Origin: an uncultured Acetobacteraceae bacterium
GTDB taxonomy: Bacteria > Pseudomonadota > Alphaproteobacteria > Acetobacterales > Acetobacteraceae
DNA: 64,000 nt
Reading direction: 5' to 3'
NCBI GenBank assembly: GCA_903918195.1
Contig: CAIXDS010000330.1
Coordinates: 21,598-85,597, forward strand
Positions 40,837 to 50,398 of this stretch are shown here, piece by piece. Position 1 is the stretch's first letter; each line of letters opens with the position of its first letter. Both the position numbers and the translations under genes were made by a program. A model generated the notes under the pieces. That model was given only the letters and a program-made list of their open reading frames with translations. It was not told the origin of the DNA and ran no database searches.

Positions 40837-42726
40837 ATGGCCCTACCCGAGGATGACGCTGTGCGTCCGCCGCGCCGGCCCCGTGCCGCCGCCCCCGCGC
40901 CCCCCTCCGCCGCGCCAATCGACGCCCAGGTTCTGGAGCGTCGGCTGGTTGGCATCCCGGTTTCGCCCGGCATTGCCATCGGGCCGGTGTTCGGCGCCAG
41001 CGAGCCGCGGGCCGAGGTGGTGCGCCAGAAGATCGCCGCCGCCGACATCGGCTCACAGACGGCCCGGCTGGAGGCGGCCGTGCTGCAATCGCGCAAGCAA
41101 CTGCAGAAGCTGCGCGCCCGGCTGGGCGTGTTGCCGGAGGCCAGCCAGGCCGAGATCGCCCCGCTGATCGATGCCTACCTGCAGATGGTCGGTCCCTCCC
41201 GCCTGGTGCGCGGGGCGCGCCGGCGCATCGGCGAGTTGCTGGTCAGCGCCGAAACCGCGGTGATGGACGCCAGCGAGGAGATCACCACCGCCATCCTTGC
41301 CACCCCCCCGGCCGACGAGGACCCCGCCGGGCGCGAGCGGCGCGCCGAGGAGGTGCGCGAGATCGCCCGCCGCCTGGTGCGCAACCTCACCCAGACCCCG
41401 TTCCGCAGCTTCGCCGGCGTGCCGGACGGCGCGGTGCTGGTCTGCGAGAGCCTGCGCCCGGCCGACGCCGCCCTGCTCGACCCGGCGCGGCTGGCCGGGG
41501 TGGCGACCGACGAGGGCGGCGCCGATGGCCATGCCGCCATCATGCTGCGGGCGCTGGGCATGCCGGCGGTGCTGGGGGTGGCCGGGCTGAGCCAGAACGC
41601 CCGCCCGGGCGACACCGTCGTGGTGGACGGCGCCGCCGGCGTGGTCACGGTCAACCCCACGCCGCTCACGCTCGCCGCCGCCCGCCGCAGCGTCACCGCC
41701 TTTGCCCGCGAACGGCAGAAACTCGCCCGGCTGCGCCGCCTGCCGGCGGTGACGGAGGACGGCGAGGCGATCGAACTGCAGGCCAACATGGAAATCCCGG
41801 CCGAGCTGCCGCTGATCGCCCAGGCCGGTGCCGCCGGCATCGGCCTGCTGCGCAGCGAGTTCCTGTTCATGAACCGCGAGACCTTGCCCGACGAGCAGGC
41901 CCAGCTGGAGACCTACCGCACCGTGATCGAGGCGATGGGCGGCGATCCGGTCACCATCCGGGTGCTGGACTGGGGCGGCGAGAAGGACATCGAGGCGCTG
42001 CAGAGCGAGGGCGTGGTGCCCGAGGTCGCCGACCAGAACCCGGCGCTGGGCATGCGCGGCATCCGCCTGCTGCTGCGCCGGACCGACCTGTTCGAGGTCC
42101 AGCTTGCCGCCATCCTGCGCGCCGCCGCGTCAGGCCCCACCCGCGTGCTGCTGCCCATGGTGACCAATGTCGGCGAGGTGCGCGCCGCGCGCGAGGTGTA
42201 CGATCGGGTGGTGCGTCGGCTGCGCCGCCGTGGCGACCGGCTGCCCGACCCGATTCCGCCGCTCGGCATCATGATCGAGACGCCGGGGGCGGCCTTGTCA
42301 GCCGATGCGCTGGCGCTGGAGGCGGATTTCTTCGCCATCGGCACCAACGACCTGGCGATGTACACGCTGGCGGTGGACCGCGGCGACAGCGAGGTGTCCG
42401 CGCTGTACGACCCGCTGCATCCGGCCGTGCTGCGGCTGGTGCAGTTTGCCACCGAGGCGGCGCTGCGGATGCGCATGCCGGTGTCGGTATGCGGCGAGAT
42501 GGCGTCCAATCCCCGGCTGACACCGCTGCTGATCGGCCTTGGCCTGCGCAGCTTCAGCATGAACGCCTCGGCGGTGCCGCGGGTGAAGCAGGCGGTGCGG
42601 GCGGCCAATATCGACGACTGCGTGCGGTTCGCGCGGCGGGTGATGGAACAGTCCGACCCGGAGCGCATCAAGGAAATGGTGCTGGGGGTGCCCGTCGCGG
42701 AGCGACCGAAGGCGGGCGCGGAGTAA
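40837..42726 (+). CDS. ptsI: Phosphoenolpyruvate-protein phosphotransferase (EI)
   Basis: This 629-residue enzyme I phosphorylates HPr from PEP. A Pro/Arg-rich N-terminal extension (residues 1-30) precedes LVGIPVSPGIAIGPVF. The active-site histidine is His232 in DEGGADGHAAIMLRALGMPA. The PEP-binding barrel shows GIGLLRSEFLFMNRE, LDWGGEKDIEAL and GIMIETPGAALSADAL, with the catalytic cysteine in VSVCGEMASNP. There is no N-terminal GAF domain, so it is the ordinary EI form rather than PtsP/EI-Ntr. It follows ptsH by 77 bases. Confidence 0.95.
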   Translation: MALPEDDAVRPPRRPRAAAPAPPSAAPIDAQVLERRLVGIPVSPGIAIGPVFGASEPRAEVVRQKIAAADIGSQTARLEAAVLQSRKQLQKLRARLGVLPEASQAEIAPLIDAYLQMVGPSRLVRGARRRIGELLVSAETAVMDASEEITTAILATPPADEDPAGRERRAEEVREIARRLVRNLTQTPFRSFAGVPDGAVLVCESLRPADAALLDPARLAGVATDEGGADGHAAIMLRALGMPAVLGVAGLSQNARPGDTVVVDGAAGVVTVNPTPLTLAAARRSVTAFARERQKLARLRRLPAVTEDGEAIELQANMEIPAELPLIAQAGAAGIGLLRSEFLFMNRETLPDEQAQLETYRTVIEAMGGDPVTIRVLDWGGEKDIEALQSEGVVPEVADQNPALGMRGIRLLLRRTDLFEVQLAAILRAAASGPTRVLLPMVTNVGEVRAAREVYDRVVRRLRRRGDRLPDPIPPLGIMIETPGAALSADALALEADFFAIGTNDLAMYTLAVDRGDSEVSALYDPLHPAVLRLVQFATEAALRMRMPVSVCGEMASNPRLTPLLIGLGLRSFSMNASAVPRVKQAVRAANIDDCVRFARRVMEQSDPERIKEMVLGVPVAERPKAGAE

Positions 42727-42778
42727 CCGCGGCCTTTCTTCCCGTCGGCGCGTCACGCCAGCGACCCAGCCCCCGCCC

Positions 42779-44224
42779 CTACTCCCGCAGCCGGTGCCCG
42801 CTCATGTCGGACGCGGCATCGCGCGGCATGATGAGCGACACCGGGGCGGCCGCGAGGGAAAACAGCGCGACGACGAGAAAGCCCAGGCTGAAATCGGCCA
42901 GCACCGGCTCGGTATGGTGGCCCAGGGTCATGGCCACGCTGATCGCGGCGGCCGCGGTCGAGATGCCGAGCGTCAGCGATACCTGCTGGATGGTGCTGTA
43001 GAGGCTGGTGGCGGCACTCATGCGGGCGCGCGGGATGTCGCCATAGGCCAGCGCGTTGTAGGCGGTGAACTGCAGCGAGCGGAAAAACCCGCCGGCCAGC
43101 AGCACCAGATAGATCGCCGCCACCGGCCAGGCCGGCCGGAACGCGCCGCACAGCCCGAGCAGTACGGCCGAAAGCACGCCGTTGAACAGCAAGGTGTCGC
43201 GAAAGCCGAACCGGCGCAGCGCCGACATCGCCACCGGCTTCATCACCAGCGCCCCGGCCGAGCTGGCGAAGGTGATGAAGCCACTTTCCAGCGGGCTGCG
43301 GCCGAAGGCGAGCTGCAGCATCATGGGCATCAGGAACGGGATAGCGCCGACGCCGATACGAAACAGCGTGCCGGCGGTGACCGATACCAGGAAGGTGCGG
43401 TAGCGCAGCAGGGTGAAGTCGATCAGCGGCGCCGGATGGCGCACCGCATGCACGGCGTAGCCCAGCGCGGCGGCCACCCCCACGCCCAGCACGGCGAGCG
43501 AGATCTGCGACGGCACCACGCCGCGCCCGGCCGTCTCGAAGCCGAACATGAGGCAGAACAGGGCCAGGCCGGACAGGGCGAAGCCGGCCCAGTCGAACCG
43601 CGCCTCGGTGGGTTCGCGCACATCGTCCACGAACATCGTCACCAGGATGATGCCGGCGATGCCGAACGGGATGTTGATGTCGAAGATCAGCCGCCAGGAG
43701 AAATAGGTGGTGATGAAGCCGCCGAGCGGCGGGCCGACCACCGGGCCGATCAGCGCCGGCGTGGTCAGCCAGGCCATCGCGGCGATGAGCTCCGATTTCG
43801 GCACGCGGCGCAGCAGCAGCAGCCGGCCGACCGGCACCATCATCGCCCCGCCCATGCCCTGCAGCACCCGGAACAGCACCAGCGCCGGCAAGGACTGCGC
43901 CGCGCCGCACAGCACCGAGCCGAGGGTGAACACGGCGATGGCGATGCGGAAGACGTTGCGGGCGCCGTAGCGGTCGGCCAGCCAGCCGCTCGCCGGGATG
44001 AACACCGCCAGGCTGAGCAGGTAGGCGGTCAGCGCGACGTTCATGTGCACCGGCTCGGCGCCGAAGGCGCGCGCCATGGTGGGCAGCGCGGTGGCGATGA
44101 CGGTGCTGTCCACGTTCTGCATAAACAGCGCGCAGGCGACGATCAGCGCGGTGATGCGGATGCGGCGAAGCTCGACCGGCCCGACCACCGCACGGGGCTG
44201 GCTGGCAGTGTCGGTGTCGTTCAT
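42779..44224 (-). CDS. MFS drug-type exporter (DHA2 group)
   Basis: This 481-residue membrane protein has many helices. The DHA2 signature is ALFMQNVDSTVIATALPTMA in the first helix. Motif A is ASGWLADRYGARNVFR, and motif C-like glycine/proline patterning appears as LIGPVVGPPLGGFITTYFSW. WRLIFDINIPFGIAG is conserved in EmrB/QacA-type proteins. It probably exports hydrophobic compounds by proton antiport; the substrate is unknown. It converges with ptsI, with 52 bases between the stops and no clear terminator. Confidence 0.9.
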   Translation of the reverse strand: MNDTDTASQPRAVVGPVELRRIRITALIVACALFMQNVDSTVIATALPTMARAFGAEPVHMNVALTAYLLSLAVFIPASGWLADRYGARNVFRIAIAVFTLGSVLCGAAQSLPALVLFRVLQGMGGAMMVPVGRLLLLRRVPKSELIAAMAWLTTPALIGPVVGPPLGGFITTYFSWRLIFDINIPFGIAGIILVTMFVDDVREPTEARFDWAGFALSGLALFCLMFGFETAGRGVVPSQISLAVLGVGVAAALGYAVHAVRHPAPLIDFTLLRYRTFLVSVTAGTLFRIGVGAIPFLMPMMLQLAFGRSPLESGFITFASSAGALVMKPVAMSALRRFGFRDTLLFNGVLSAVLLGLCGAFRPAWPVAAIYLVLLAGGFFRSLQFTAYNALAYGDIPRARMSAATSLYSTIQQVSLTLGISTAAAAISVAMTLGHHTEPVLADFSLGFLVVALFSLAAAPVSLIMPRDAASDMSGHRLRE

Positions 44225-44336
44225 GCGGCCAGCATCGCGACCTCGCCGTTCCCGGCAAAGTCCGCCCGATGCAGGGTGTGGCTGCGCGCGGTCGCCGGAG
44301 CGGTCAGCGCCCAGCTTGAACGAGCATACAGCCGGG

Positions 44337-45308
44337 TCAGGGCAGCAGGATGGTGCTGCCGGTGGTCAGCCGCGCCTCCAGCGCCTCGTGCGCGCGGGCG
44401 GCATCCTGCAGCGGGAAGGTCTGGTTCACCCGGATGTTCACCACCCCGCGTCCGACCACGTCGAACAATTCGCTGGCGGCGTGCAGCAGGTCGGCGCGCT
44501 TCGCCGTGTAGGTGGCCAGGCCCGGCCGGGTCAGGAACAGGCTGCCCTTGGCGCCGAGCAGACCGACATCGATCGCGCCCACCGGCCCGGACGCATTGCC
44601 GAAGCTCACCATCATGCCGAGCGGCGCCAGGCTGTCCAGGCTGGCCATGAAGGTGTCCTTGCCGATGCTGTCGTAGACCACCGGCACCATGGCCCCGCCG
44701 GTGAAGCGCCTGACCTCGGCGGCGAGGTCGGCATGACCGACGATCACGTGGTCCGCGCCATGCGCCCGGGCGAGGTCCGCCTTCGCGTCCGTGGAGACCA
44801 CGCCGATGACGGTGGCGCCGAGATGTTTCGCCCACTGGCACATGATCAGCCCGACCCCGCCGGCGGCGGCATGCACCAGGATCGTCTCGCCGGGCTGCAC
44901 CTTGTAGGTGCGGCGAAGCAGGTACTGGGCGGTGATGCCCTGCAGCATCATTGCCGCGGCGGTGTTGAAGTCGATGTTGTCCGGTAGTTTCACCAGCCGG
45001 TTGGCGGCGATGACGCGCTCGGTGGAATAGGCGCCGATCGGGGCGGTGGCATAGGCGACGCGGTCGCCGATGGCGACCTCGGTCACATCCGGTCCGACCG
45101 CGATGACGGTACCGGACGCCTCCATGCCCAGGGTCGCCGGCAGGCCGGTCTTGTAGAGGCCGGTGCGGAAATAGACGTCGATGAAGTTCAGGCCGACTGC
45201 CGCGTGGCGGACCAGAGCCTCGCCGGGTCCGGGCTCGGGCGTGGGCACGTCCTCCCAGCGCATGACCTCGGGGCCGCCATGGGCGTGAATGCGGATGGCC
45301 TTCGTCAT
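44337..45308 (-). CDS. Quinone oxidoreductase (zeta-crystallin type)
   Basis: This 323-residue NADPH-dependent medium-chain reductase starts at ATG 45308 (MTKAIRIHAHGGPEVMRWED). GLNFIDVYFRTGLYKTGLPA is the typical QOR substrate segment. The nucleotide-binding region is ILVHAAAGGVGLIMCQWAKH (AAGGVG), and no zinc ligands are present, as expected for QOR. It reduces quinones by one or two electrons. It is upstream of the MFS gene on the same strand, with 112 bases between, and divergence from other detoxification genes is not seen. Confidence 0.93.
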   Translation of the reverse strand: MTKAIRIHAHGGPEVMRWEDVPTPEPGPGEALVRHAAVGLNFIDVYFRTGLYKTGLPATLGMEASGTVIAVGPDVTEVAIGDRVAYATAPIGAYSTERVIAANRLVKLPDNIDFNTAAAMMLQGITAQYLLRRTYKVQPGETILVHAAAGGVGLIMCQWAKHLGATVIGVVSTDAKADLARAHGADHVIVGHADLAAEVRRFTGGAMVPVVYDSIGKDTFMASLDSLAPLGMMVSFGNASGPVGAIDVGLLGAKGSLFLTRPGLATYTAKRADLLHAASELFDVVGRGVVNIRVNQTFPLQDAARAHEALEARLTTGSTILLP

Positions 45309-45351
45309 GTGTGTTCCATCATGTCCAGCGGTTGCAGGCACGGGCCGTTTA

Positions 45352-45831
45352 TCATCGGGGCAGCTGACCGGGATCGGCCAGCAAATGGCTCTCAAGGTCG
45401 AGCAGGAGGCGCTTGGTGGGCAGGCCGTCGCCCCCGGAATAGCCGCCGATCCCGCCCGCGGCCACCACCCGGTGGCAGGGGATCAGGATGGGGATCGGGT
45501 TGGCACCGTTGGCGCCGCCCACCGAGCGGGCACTGCCGCCGGCCACACGCGCGATCTCCTGGTAGGTGCGAGTCTGGCCCGGCGGGATCGCCTGCAGGGC
45601 TGCCCAGACGCGGCGCCGGTACGGCGTTCCCTCGGGCGCGAGCGGCAGGTCGAAGGCCAGGCACGCACCGTCGAAATAGGCGTGGAGCTGATCCCGCGCG
45701 CGGCGCAGGAGTGGAGTTTCGGTCTGGTCCCTGCCCCAGCCCCAGTCAAGCGCGACGATCCGCTCCGCGTCCTCGGACACGGTGATGTCGCCAACCGGCG
45801 TATGGAGCGAAAGCTGAGGCAATCCCGGCAT
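45352..45831 (-). CDS. ogt: Methylated-DNA-protein-cysteine methyltransferase
   Basis: This 159-residue suicide repair protein has the acceptor Cys119 in the PCHR motif (ILIPCHRVVAAGG). The helix-turn-helix is TYQEIARVAGGSARSVGGAN with the arginine finger, and the N-terminal domain is reduced, as in the Ogt/AGT group. It removes alkyl groups from O6-guanine in one irreversible transfer. It starts at ATG 45831. It is downstream of nothing on its strand for 270 bases and is divergent from the ferredoxin gene. Confidence 0.93.
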   Translation of the reverse strand: MPGLPQLSLHTPVGDITVSEDAERIVALDWGWGRDQTETPLLRRARDQLHAYFDGACLAFDLPLAPEGTPYRRRVWAALQAIPPGQTRTYQEIARVAGGSARSVGGANGANPIPILIPCHRVVAAGGIGGYSGGDGLPTKRLLLDLESHLLADPGQLPR

Positions 45832-46040
45832 CCTGAGCTGCACGCGCGGGGGATGGCACTGCCGCACGGGCACGCTGTCAAGCCGGTGTGGCCGGTAAGC
45901 CAGTGGGTGAAACTGTTTGTTGCGGGACGATCCCCGGCCAGACTTGCACGCGCACGCGGAGAGGTGGAGAGAAGCTGCCTCGACGGGGGCCGCCGGCGGC
46001 GCAAGAGACGCGTAGTCTGCCCATGCAGGTATCGCCGTTG

Positions 46041-46054
46041 GTTCGACATCGAAC
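46041..46054. promoter_or_regulatory. Inverted repeat upstream of the 2Fe-2S protein gene
   Basis: GTTCGA-CA-TCGAAC is a perfect 14-bp inverted repeat about 50 bases before the ATG at 46105, within the 273-base divergent gap between ogt and the ferredoxin gene. Its position would suit an operator; no regulator is implied. Palindromes of this length do occur by chance, so it is a weak call. Confidence 0.3.
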
Positions 46055-46104
46055 TTCCAATGAGGGCGGCGTTTTTCGGGCGCGCGCCCAGCCTGGGGAC
46101 TCTC

Positions 46105-46449
46105 ATGACCGATCACCGCCTGCCGGACGATCTTCCGCTCTATTTCGAGGCGCATATCTTCGTCTGCTGCAACCGCCGTCCCGAGGGCCACCCGCGTGGT
46201 TCCTGTGCGGCCAGGGGCTCGGAGGAGTTGCGGGACTATATGAAAGCGCGCGCGAAGGAGCTCGGCCTGAAGGGCGTGCGCGTGAACATGGCGGGGTGCC
46301 TCGACCGCTGCGAGCTGGGGCCCTGCATGGTGATCTATCCGGAGGGGGTTTGGTACAAGGTCGAGAGCCGGGCGGACGTGGATGCGGTGCTGGAGCGGCA
46401 CGTGCGCGACGGCGGCCGCGTGCCCGAGCTGCTTCTCCCGGCCCGGTAG
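46105..46449 (+). CDS. Thioredoxin-like 2Fe-2S ferredoxin
   Basis: This 114-residue protein begins MTDHRLPDDLPLYFEAHIFV. It has HIFVCCNRRPEGHPRGSCAA with two of the cluster ligands, and NMAGCLDRCELGPCMVIYPE with the second pair. This is the pattern of the thioredoxin-like 2Fe-2S ferredoxin family (Shethna/NuoE-like). The end of the CxxxC segment followed by GVWYKVES is typical. It probably carries single electrons to an unknown partner. It precedes mnmE by 19 bases, so it is likely in the same transcript. Confidence 0.9.
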   Translation: MTDHRLPDDLPLYFEAHIFVCCNRRPEGHPRGSCAARGSEELRDYMKARAKELGLKGVRVNMAGCLDRCELGPCMVIYPEGVWYKVESRADVDAVLERHVRDGGRVPELLLPAR

Positions 46450-46468
46450 TGCCTTTGCGGGCGGGGTC

Positions 46469-47785
46469 ATGACCACCGGGGCCACAGCGGCCGAGGGGGC
46501 GACCATTTTCGCGGTCGCCTCCGGCGCCGGCCGCGCGGCGATCACGGTGGTGCGGATCAGCGGGCCGCTTTCCGCCGGCATGCTGGACCGGCTCTGCCGG
46601 CGCCGGCCGCCGCCGCGCCTCGCGGCGCTGCGAACCCTGCGAAGCCGCTCGGGGGATGTGCTCGACCGGGCGCTGGTGCTGTGGTTTCCCGCCCCGGGCA
46701 GCTACACCGGCGAGGACAGCGCCGAACTGCACCTGCATGGCGGACGCGCCGTGCTGGCCTCGGTCTGCGAGGCTCTGCTGGAGGCCGGCGCCCGGCCGGC
46801 CGAGGCGGGGGAGTTCACCCGGCGCGCCTTCCTCAACGGGCGGCTCGACCTGCTGCAGGCCGAGGCCATCGCCGATTTGGTGGAAGCCGAGACCGAGGCG
46901 CAACGGCGGCAGGCGCTGACGCAGATGGAGGGGGCGCTTGGCGACCTCTATCGGGACTGGACATCGCGCCTCATCATCCTGCTGGCGGCGCAGGAAGCGC
47001 TCATCGATTTCCCGGACGAGGATTTGCCGCCCGAGGCGGCGGACGGCCTGGGGTCCGATCTCGCGGCACTGCGGGCAGAGATCGTGGCCCATCTCGACGA
47101 TCACCGGCGCGGCGAGCGTCTCCGCGACGGCCTGGTGTTCGCCATCACCGGGCCGCCGAACGCCGGCAAGTCCACGCTGATCAATGCGCTGGCCCGGCGG
47201 GAGGTCGCGATCGTCTCGCCGCATCCCGGCACGACGCGCGATGTGCTGGAGGTGCGGCTGGATATCGGTGGGGTGCCGGTGACGCTGCTCGACACCGCGG
47301 GGCTGCGCGAGACCAACGACCCGGTTGAGGCCGAGGGCGTGCGCCGTGCCAGGGCCAGGGGCGCCGCCGCGGATCTGGTGATCGAACTGGTGGATGCGAC
47401 CGCGCCGGGGCTTGTTCGCAGCGCTGGTGCCGCCGGGGTGTTGCGCATTGCCACCAAGGTCGATCTTGCGCCGGCTCCGGGCGATGTGGATTTGGGGGTG
47501 TCCGCGCCCGTCGGCATCGGCATGGACCGGCTGGAGGCGCAGCTTGCCGGGGCCGCCCGCCGGCTGACCGCGCGCGCGGGGCCGCCGCCGTTGACCCGCG
47601 CCCGCCACCGGGCAGCTCTGGCGGAGGCGGCCGAGCGGCTGGCCTCGGCGATCGAGGCGCCGCTGCCGGAGTTGCGTGGCGAGGATTTGCGGTTGGCTCT
47701 GCGCGCCATCGGGCGGGTGACGGGTCAGGTGGGGGTTGAGGATATTCTTGATTCTGTGTTCGGGCAGTTCTGTATAGGCAAGTGA
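46469..47785 (+). CDS. mnmE: tRNA modification GTPase MnmE
   Basis: This 438-residue GTPase acts with MnmG in 5-carboxymethylaminomethyl modification of tRNA wobble uridine. The N-terminal tetrahydrofolate-binding domain starts TIFAVASGAGRAAITVVRIS, and GSYTGEDSAELHLHGG is a family signature. The G domain has GPPNAGKSTLINAL (P-loop), HPGTTRDVLE (switch I) and LLDTAGLRET (DxxG). The C-terminal CIGK carries the conserved CxGK cysteine. The start ATG 46469 follows the ferredoxin stop by 19 bases. The following 90 bases before mnmG hold three hairpins. Confidence 0.97.
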   Translation: MTTGATAAEGATIFAVASGAGRAAITVVRISGPLSAGMLDRLCRRRPPPRLAALRTLRSRSGDVLDRALVLWFPAPGSYTGEDSAELHLHGGRAVLASVCEALLEAGARPAEAGEFTRRAFLNGRLDLLQAEAIADLVEAETEAQRRQALTQMEGALGDLYRDWTSRLIILLAAQEALIDFPDEDLPPEAADGLGSDLAALRAEIVAHLDDHRRGERLRDGLVFAITGPPNAGKSTLINALARREVAIVSPHPGTTRDVLEVRLDIGGVPVTLLDTAGLRETNDPVEAEGVRRARARGAAADLVIELVDATAPGLVRSAGAAGVLRIATKVDLAPAPGDVDLGVSAPVGIGMDRLEAQLAGAARRLTARAGPPPLTRARHRAALAEAAERLASAIEAPLPELRGEDLRLALRAIGRVTGQVGVEDILDSVFGQFCIGK

Positions 47786-47790
47786 AGGGT

Positions 47791-47860
47791 CCAGGGGCCA
47801 AGCCCCTGGTGGAGGTCCAGGAGGCAAAGCCTCCTGGCGGGGTCCGGGGCAGCGCCCCGG
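47791..47860 (+). repeat. Modular hairpin repeat, copy 4: three hairpins between mnmE and mnmG
   Basis: Three successive stem-loops: CCAGGGG-CCAAG-CCCCTGG (47791-47809), CCAGGAGGC-AAA-GCCTCCTGG (47817-47837) and CCGGGGC-AGC-GCCCCGG (47844-47860). Each is preceded by GGTCC. The first has the same stem as the other copies in this window. It fills most of the mnmE-mnmG gap, so it may attenuate or protect the shared transcript. Confidence 0.85.
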
Positions 47861-47875
47861 CCAGGAGGCTACGCA

Positions 47876-49744
47876 GTGGATGAGCACTTCGACGTCATCG
47901 TTGTAGGCGGGGGTCACGCCGGCTGCGAAGCCGCCGCCGCCGCCGCGCGCATGGGCGCACGCACGCTGCTGCTGACTCACCGCCTCGCCACGATTGGTGA
48001 GATGTCGTGCAATCCGGCGATCGGTGGCATCGGCAAGGGCCATCTGGTCCGCGAGATCGATGCCCTGGATGGACTGATGGGCCGGGCCGCCGACCTGGCG
48101 GGCATTCACTTCAAGCTGCTCAACCGCAGCAAGGGTCCGGCGGTGCGCGGCCCGCGCGCCCAGGCGGATCGCGCCCTGTACCGCCGCGCCATCCGCACGC
48201 TGTTGGAGCAGCAGCCGGGCCTGACGCTGCGGGAGGGATCGGTCGAAGACCTCGAGTTCGGCGCCGGCCTGCGTCTGGCGGCCGTGCTGTGCGCGGACGG
48301 CACCCGGATCGCGTGCGGAGCGGCGGTGCTGACCGCCGGCACCTTCCTGCGCGGCGTGATCCATGTCGGGCTGGACACCATGCCGGCCGGGCGCGTCGGT
48401 GAAGCCCCCTCCCTCGGCCTCGCCACCGCCCTGGCGCGCCTGAATCTGCCGCTGGGGCGGCTGAAGACCGGCACCCCTCCCCGCCTGGACCGGCGAACGA
48501 TTGACTGGGACGGGTTGCAGCCCGATCCTGGCGATGCCGAGCCGGAGCCCTTCAGCGTGCTCACGGACCGGATCACCAATCCGCAGGTCAGCTGCCGGAT
48601 CACCGCGACCACCCCGGCCACGCACGACATCATCCGCGCGAACCTGACCGCCTCGGCGGTCTATGGGGGCCGTCTGTCCGGGCGGGGTCCTCGCTATTGC
48701 CCCTCCATCGAGGACAAGGTGGTGCGGTTCGCCGCGCGCGACCGGCACCAGATTTTCCTTGAGCCGGAAGGGTTGGACGACCCGACCGTCTATCCGAACG
48801 GCATTTCCACCAGCCTTCCCGCGGATATCCAGCAGGCGCTGCTGGCCACCATTCCCGGGCTGGAGCATGCGCGCATGCTCCGCCCTGGCTACGCCGTCGA
48901 GTACGACTATGTGGACCCGCGTGCCCTCACCGCCGCGCTGGAGCTGAAGCAGGCCCCGGGCCTGTTTCTCGCCGGCCAGGTGAACGGCACCACGGGCTAC
49001 GAGGAAGCGGCGGCACAGGGGGTCATGGCCGGCATCAATGCCGCGCGGCTTGCCTCCGGCGCGCCCCCGGTCTCGCTGGACCGGGCGGAGGCCTATATCG
49101 GCGTGCTGATCGACGACCTGACGACGCAGGGGGTCAATGAGCCGTACCGCATGTTCACCTCGCGCGCGGAGTATCGGCTGTCGCTGCGGGCGGACAATGC
49201 CGATCTGCGGCTCACCGGGCGCGGCATGGCGTGGGGGTGCGTGGGGGCCGGCCGCGCCGCCGCGTTCTCCGCCTATCGGCACGCCGTTGGGGCAGTGTTG
49301 GCCCGCGCCGGAGCGGAGACGGTCGGCACGGCGCCCTTGCAGCTTCTCGGGGCCACGGTTCGGGGGGATGGGCAGCCGCGCTCCGTCCTTGATCTTCTCG
49401 GCAACCCGCAGATCGCGCGCGGCCTGATCGAGACGGTCTTTCCCTGGCTCGGCGCCCTGCCGCCGCGTGTCCGCACCCATCTGGAGGTCGAAGCTCTGTA
49501 TGCCGGCTACCTGCCGCGCCAGGAAGCGGACATCCGGGCGTTCCGTCGCGAAGAATCCGTGCTGATCGAGGGCGATGTCGATTACGCCCAGGTCGGTGGT
49601 CTATCGGCGGAACTACGGGAGAAGCTGCAGGCCGCCCGGCCCGCCAGCCTCGGCGCCGCCGCCCGGCTGCAGGGCATGACCCCGGCTGCGTTGGCGGCGC
49701 TGATGGCGCATCTCCGCCAGACCAGAAGCGCGTGTTTCACGTGA
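47876..49744 (+). CDS. mnmG: tRNA uridine 5-carboxymethylaminomethyl modification enzyme MnmG
   Basis: This 622-residue FAD enzyme (GidA) partners MnmE. GTG 47876 is the start ([20 protein letters not shown]), with the dinucleotide-binding [26 protein letters not shown] and [18 protein letters not shown] are family signatures, and [20 protein letters not shown] marks the C-terminal half. It is slightly shorter than E. coli MnmG (629). The stop codon lies inside the first parS site, and rsmG starts one frame over in the same site, so the last codons of mnmG are constrained by parS. Confidence 0.97.
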   Translation: MDEHFDVIVVGGGHAGCEAAAAAARMGARTLLLTHRLATIGEMSCNPAIGGIGKGHLVREIDALDGLMGRAADLAGIHFKLLNRSKGPAVRGPRAQADRALYRRAIRTLLEQQPGLTLREGSVEDLEFGAGLRLAAVLCADGTRIACGAAVLTAGTFLRGVIHVGLDTMPAGRVGEAPSLGLATALARLNLPLGRLKTGTPPRLDRRTIDWDGLQPDPGDAEPEPFSVLTDRITNPQVSCRITATTPATHDIIRANLTASAVYGGRLSGRGPRYCPSIEDKVVRFAARDRHQIFLEPEGLDDPTVYPNGISTSLPADIQQALLATIPGLEHARMLRPGYAVEYDYVDPRALTAALELKQAPGLFLAGQVNGTTGYEEAAAQGVMAGINAARLASGAPPVSLDRAEAYIGVLIDDLTTQGVNEPYRMFTSRAEYRLSLRADNADLRLTGRGMAWGCVGAGRAAAFSAYRHAVGAVLARAGAETVGTAPLQLLGATVRGDGQPRSVLDLLGNPQIARGLIETVFPWLGALPPRVRTHLEVEALYAGYLPRQEADIRAFRREESVLIEGDVDYAQVGGLSAELREKLQAARPASLGAAARLQGMTPAALAALMAHLRQTRSACFT

Positions 49745-50355
49745 AACACGCACCGGCGGAGGTCGAGGGTGTTTCACGTGAAACACGGGAACGGCTCACG
49801 GTCTATGTGGACCTGCTGCTGCGCTGGCAACGGACGATCAACCTGATCTCGCCGCGGGACATCGAACAGGTCTGGACCCGCCACATCGCCGACAGCCTGC
49901 AACTGGCGGCCCTGATCCCGCCGGACACCGACCGCGCCATCGATCTTGGCTCCGGCGCCGGACTGCCCGGGCTCGTGCTCGCGATCGCGACCGGCCTCCC
50001 CTTCGATCTCGTGGAGGCCGATCAGCGCAAAGCCGCCTTCCTGCGCGAGGCGGCACGCCTCACCGGCACTGCCGCAACCATCCACGCGACTCGGATCGAA
50101 ACCGCCTCGGTCGCCCCTGCTCGCCTGGTCACCGCCCGCGCCCTCGCCCCGCTCGCAATCCTGCTGGGCTGGGCAGCGAAACTGCTCGCTCCGGACGGCA
50201 TTTGCCTGTTTCCGAAGGGGCGCGGAGCCGAAGACGAATTGACCGCCGCGGCCGCCCAATGGCAAATGCAGGTCCACAGGACGCCCAGCCGTACCGACCC
50301 GTCCGCAACCATTCTCCGCATCAGCGAGATCCGCCCTGCCCATTGTACCCCGTGA
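49732..50355 (+). CDS. rsmG: 16S rRNA (guanine527-N7)-methyltransferase RsmG
   Basis: This 207-residue methyltransferase (GidB) has the usual alphaproteobacterial N-terminus [20 protein letters not shown], in which FHVKH and VSRET are the translation of two parS sites. [20 protein letters not shown], then HIADSLQL and [15 protein letters not shown] (SAM motif I) follow. It methylates G527 of 16S rRNA. The start is GTG 49732, within the mnmG 3' end. The parS sequences being embedded in the gene explains the conserved N-terminal peptide. Confidence 0.96.
   Translation: MFHVKHAPAEVEGVSRETRERLTVYVDLLLRWQRTINLISPRDIEQVWTRHIADSLQLAALIPPDTDRAIDLGSGAGLPGLVLAIATGLPFDLVEADQRKAAFLREAARLTGTAATIHATRIETASVAPARLVTARALAPLAILLGWAAKLLAPDGICLFPKGRGAEDELTAAAAQWQMQVHRTPSRTDPSATILRISEIRPAHCTP
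49733..49748. promoter_or_regulatory. parS site 1
   Basis: Perfect TGTTTCACGTGAAACA, the consensus ParB-binding 16-mer. It spans the mnmG stop codon (49742-49744) and the second to sixth codons of rsmG (read FHVKH). Two parS copies beside parAB are the core of the chromosomal centromere. Confidence 0.95.
49770..49785. promoter_or_regulatory. parS site 2
   Basis: A second perfect TGTTTCACGTGAAACA, 37 bases from the first measured start to start, in rsmG codons read as VSRET. The two sites are read in different frames, which explains the distinct peptides. ParB from the neighbouring gene should load here and spread. Confidence 0.95.
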
Positions 50356-50398
50356 AGCCCTGCGCCCGGCCGCCGCCCCCATCGCCGTCCCCGCTCCG

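Noticed and set aside
46103..49480. A - strand ORF of about 1125 codons
   Set aside because: Antisense to the ferredoxin gene, mnmE and mnmG, all well supported; no recognisable domain and low-complexity composition.
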